Positions 4,267-5,592 of a stretch of DNA of 5,592 nucleotides are shown one piece after another. How positions within the stretch are numbered: the stretch's first letter is position 1; every line of letters begins with the position of its first letter. The stretch comes from Rhodanobacter sp. (GTDB lineage Bacteria > Pseudomonadota > Gammaproteobacteria > Xanthomonadales > Rhodanobacteraceae): assembly GCA_026193555.1 (NCBI GenBank), contig JAPHUU010000244.1, positions 1 through 5,592 on the forward strand, read 5' to 3'. The position numbers and the translations under genes were made by a program. The notes under the pieces are model-generated. The model did not search any database. It was not told where the DNA came from and worked only from the letters and a program-made list of their open reading frames with translations.

Positions 4267-5592
4267 TCAACCCGCCCGCTGGCGTTCGCTGGAGCTGGGG
4301 ATTCGCAGGCCCTCCCGGTACTTGGCGACGGTGCGGCGAGCCACCTGGATGCCCCTGCCCTGAAGCTCCTCGGCAAGCGACTGGTCTGACAACGGTTTGC
4401 GTGTGTCCTCGGCGTCGATCAGTTTGCGCAGCATGGCCTGGATGGCGGTCGCCGAAGCGCTGCCGCCGTCCTCGGTGGACACACCGCTGGAAAAGAAATA
4501 TTTCAGTTCAAAGGTGCCACGCGGAGTGTGCATGTACTTGCGCGTGGTGACACGGGAAATGGTTGATTCATGCATGCCCACTTCTTCGGCCACTTCGCGC
4601 AGCACCAGTGGATGCATCGCCTCGGGACCGTAGTCGAGGAAGGCGCTCTGCCGGCGCACGATCGCATCTGACACCTTGAGCAGGGTCTCGGCGCGCGATT
4701 CCAGGCTCTTGATCAGCCAGCGTGCTTCCTGCAGCTGGCCGCGCATCCAGCTGGCGTCCTCGCCACGGGCGCGCGAGATCAGTCCGCAGTAATGCTGGTT
4801 CAGGCCGAGCCGCGGCTGTGCATCCGGATTCAGGCTGACGCGCCAGCGGCTGCCGTCGCGCAGGGCATAGACATCCGGCGCGACATATTCCACCGGTGTC
4901 GCGTCCAGCGCCGCCCCGGGTCGCGGATCGAGACTGCGGATCAGCAGTGCCGCCGTGGTGACGTCGTCTCCACTGGCTTGCAGGCGGCGTGCGAGTCGGG
5001 CCACGTCATTGCGTGCGAGCAGTTCGAGCCCGCTGTCGACGATGCGCAGGGCCAGGTCGCGCTGTGGCGTGGCGGGGTCGAATTGCTCGAGCTGAACGCG
5101 CAGGCAGTCGCGCAGATCCAGACTGCCGACACCGGCCGGATCGAAGCCTTGCAGCTCCCGGCGCACAGCGTCCACTTCCTCGATCGTGGCATGGAGATCG
5201 GCCGGCAGCACGCCCAGCAGGGTTTCCAGCCCCTCGACCAGATAGCCGTCGGGGTTGAGTGCGTCGATCAGCACGATGGCGATGGCGTGCTGGCGAGGCG
5301 TGAATACGGCCAGGTTGAGCTGCCACAGGAGATGCTGCTGCAGGGTCTCTGGCGCGGCATTCTGTGGTTCGAAATCCTCCATGTTGCGCGAGCCGGCGCT
5401 GCTGCTGGCGCCCACACTGCTGTTGGAGAAATCGATCGGGGACTCCGCCGTGCCGCCAGCATCGGACCATTCGTTGACGTCGGCATTGTCATTGTCGCTG
5501 CTGCCGGCGGCGCCGGGGTTCTCGACGCGGAGGTATTCGCTGGCTTCTTCCTCGCCATCGACCGGTTCCTCGACCTCGACTTCCTCGGCAAA
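4267..5592 (-). CDS. rpoN: RNA polymerase sigma-54 factor, N-terminus truncated by window edge
   Basis: RpoN directs RNA polymerase to -24/-12 promoters and needs an AAA+ activator. The frame is open from the window edge to a TGA at 4267, giving 441 residues against 477 in E. coli, so about 40 N-terminal residues (most of activator-responsive region I) lie outside. The first visible 50-60 residues are acidic and low in complexity, matching variable region II. The core-binding domain begins near LQQHLLWQLNLAVF. The helix-turn-helix part includes HESTISRVTTRKYMHTPRG and FELKYFFSSG. The RpoN box ARRTVAKYR, which reads the -24 element, is intact at 4315-4341 and is followed by a 15-residue tail. 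An in-frame GTG at 5415 exists, but homology clearly continues upstream, so it is not the start. It is the first visible gene of the cluster. Confidence 0.97.
   Translation of the reverse strand, partial: FAEEVEVEEPVDGEEEASEYLRVENPGAAGSSDNDNADVNEWSDAGGTAESPIDFSNSSVGASSSAGSRNMEDFEPQNAAPETLQQHLLWQLNLAVFTPRQHAIAIVLIDALNPDGYLVEGLETLLGVLPADLHATIEEVDAVRRELQGFDPAGVGSLDLRDCLRVQLEQFDPATPQRDLALRIVDSGLELLARNDVARLARRLQASGDDVTTAALLIRSLDPRPGAALDATPVEYVAPDVYALRDGSRWRVSLNPDAQPRLGLNQHYCGLISRARGEDASWMRGQLQEARWLIKSLESRAETLLKVSDAIVRRQSAFLDYGPEAMHPLVLREVAEEVGMHESTISRVTTRKYMHTPRGTFELKYFFSSGVSTEDGGSASATAIQAMLRKLIDAEDTRKPLSDQSLAEELQGRGIQVARRTVAKYREGLRIPSSSERQRAG

Noticed and set aside
1..5592. CRISPR array, insertion sequence, tRNA or rRNA
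   Set aside because: No regularly spaced repeats, transposase motifs or RNA gene signatures were seen on either strand.

Overview
The window is a compact, single-strand cluster: every gene I can support lies on the minus strand, so transcription runs from high to low coordinates. In that direction the order is rpoN (5' end cut off by the right window edge), hpf, hprK, rapZ, a mannose-family PTS EIIA gene (manX-like), ptsH, and ptsI (3' end cut off by the left edge). High G+C, strong codon bias and the combination rpoN-hpf-hprK-rapZ-EIIA-ptsH-ptsI point to a proteobacterium, most likely a gammaproteobacterium of the Xanthomonadales (the Rhodanobacter/Dyella/Xanthomonas group). The protein sequences resemble what I remember of that group, but the genus is an inference.

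Region by region: 5592-4267 is sigma-54, from the end of region I to the RpoN box. 4266-4120 is a 147-base gap with an AT-rich stretch, a perfect 12-bp inverted repeat and a full Shine-Dalgarno for hpf. 4119-3796 is a short-type ribosome hibernation factor. 3795-3606 is a 190-base gap with two tandem hairpins and a C-rich run; many related clusters carry ptsN here, and it is absent. 3605-2655 is HPr kinase/phosphorylase, tightly followed by rapZ (2649-1744). After 43 bases comes the EIIA gene (1700-1308), whose end overlaps ptsH (1315-1046) by 8 bases. A 163-base gap with three exact 7-bp repeats and a degenerate inverted copy of them precedes ptsI (882-1).

The genes make sense together as a regulatory phosphotransferase chain. 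EI takes phosphate from PEP and passes it to HPr His15 and then to EIIA His10. HprK can phosphorylate HPr at Ser46 instead, linking the chain to metabolic state. RapZ is a P-loop protein tied in other bacteria to amino-sugar metabolism, and RpoN and HPF connect the cluster to nitrogen/carbon control and ribosome dormancy. No sugar permease component (EIIB, EIIC, EIID) is visible, so the PTS here looks regulatory rather than transport-dedicated.

I do not see a novel system. The protein-coding content is a known locus type. The less explained parts are the three intergenic gaps with their hairpins and repeats, and the absence of ptsN.
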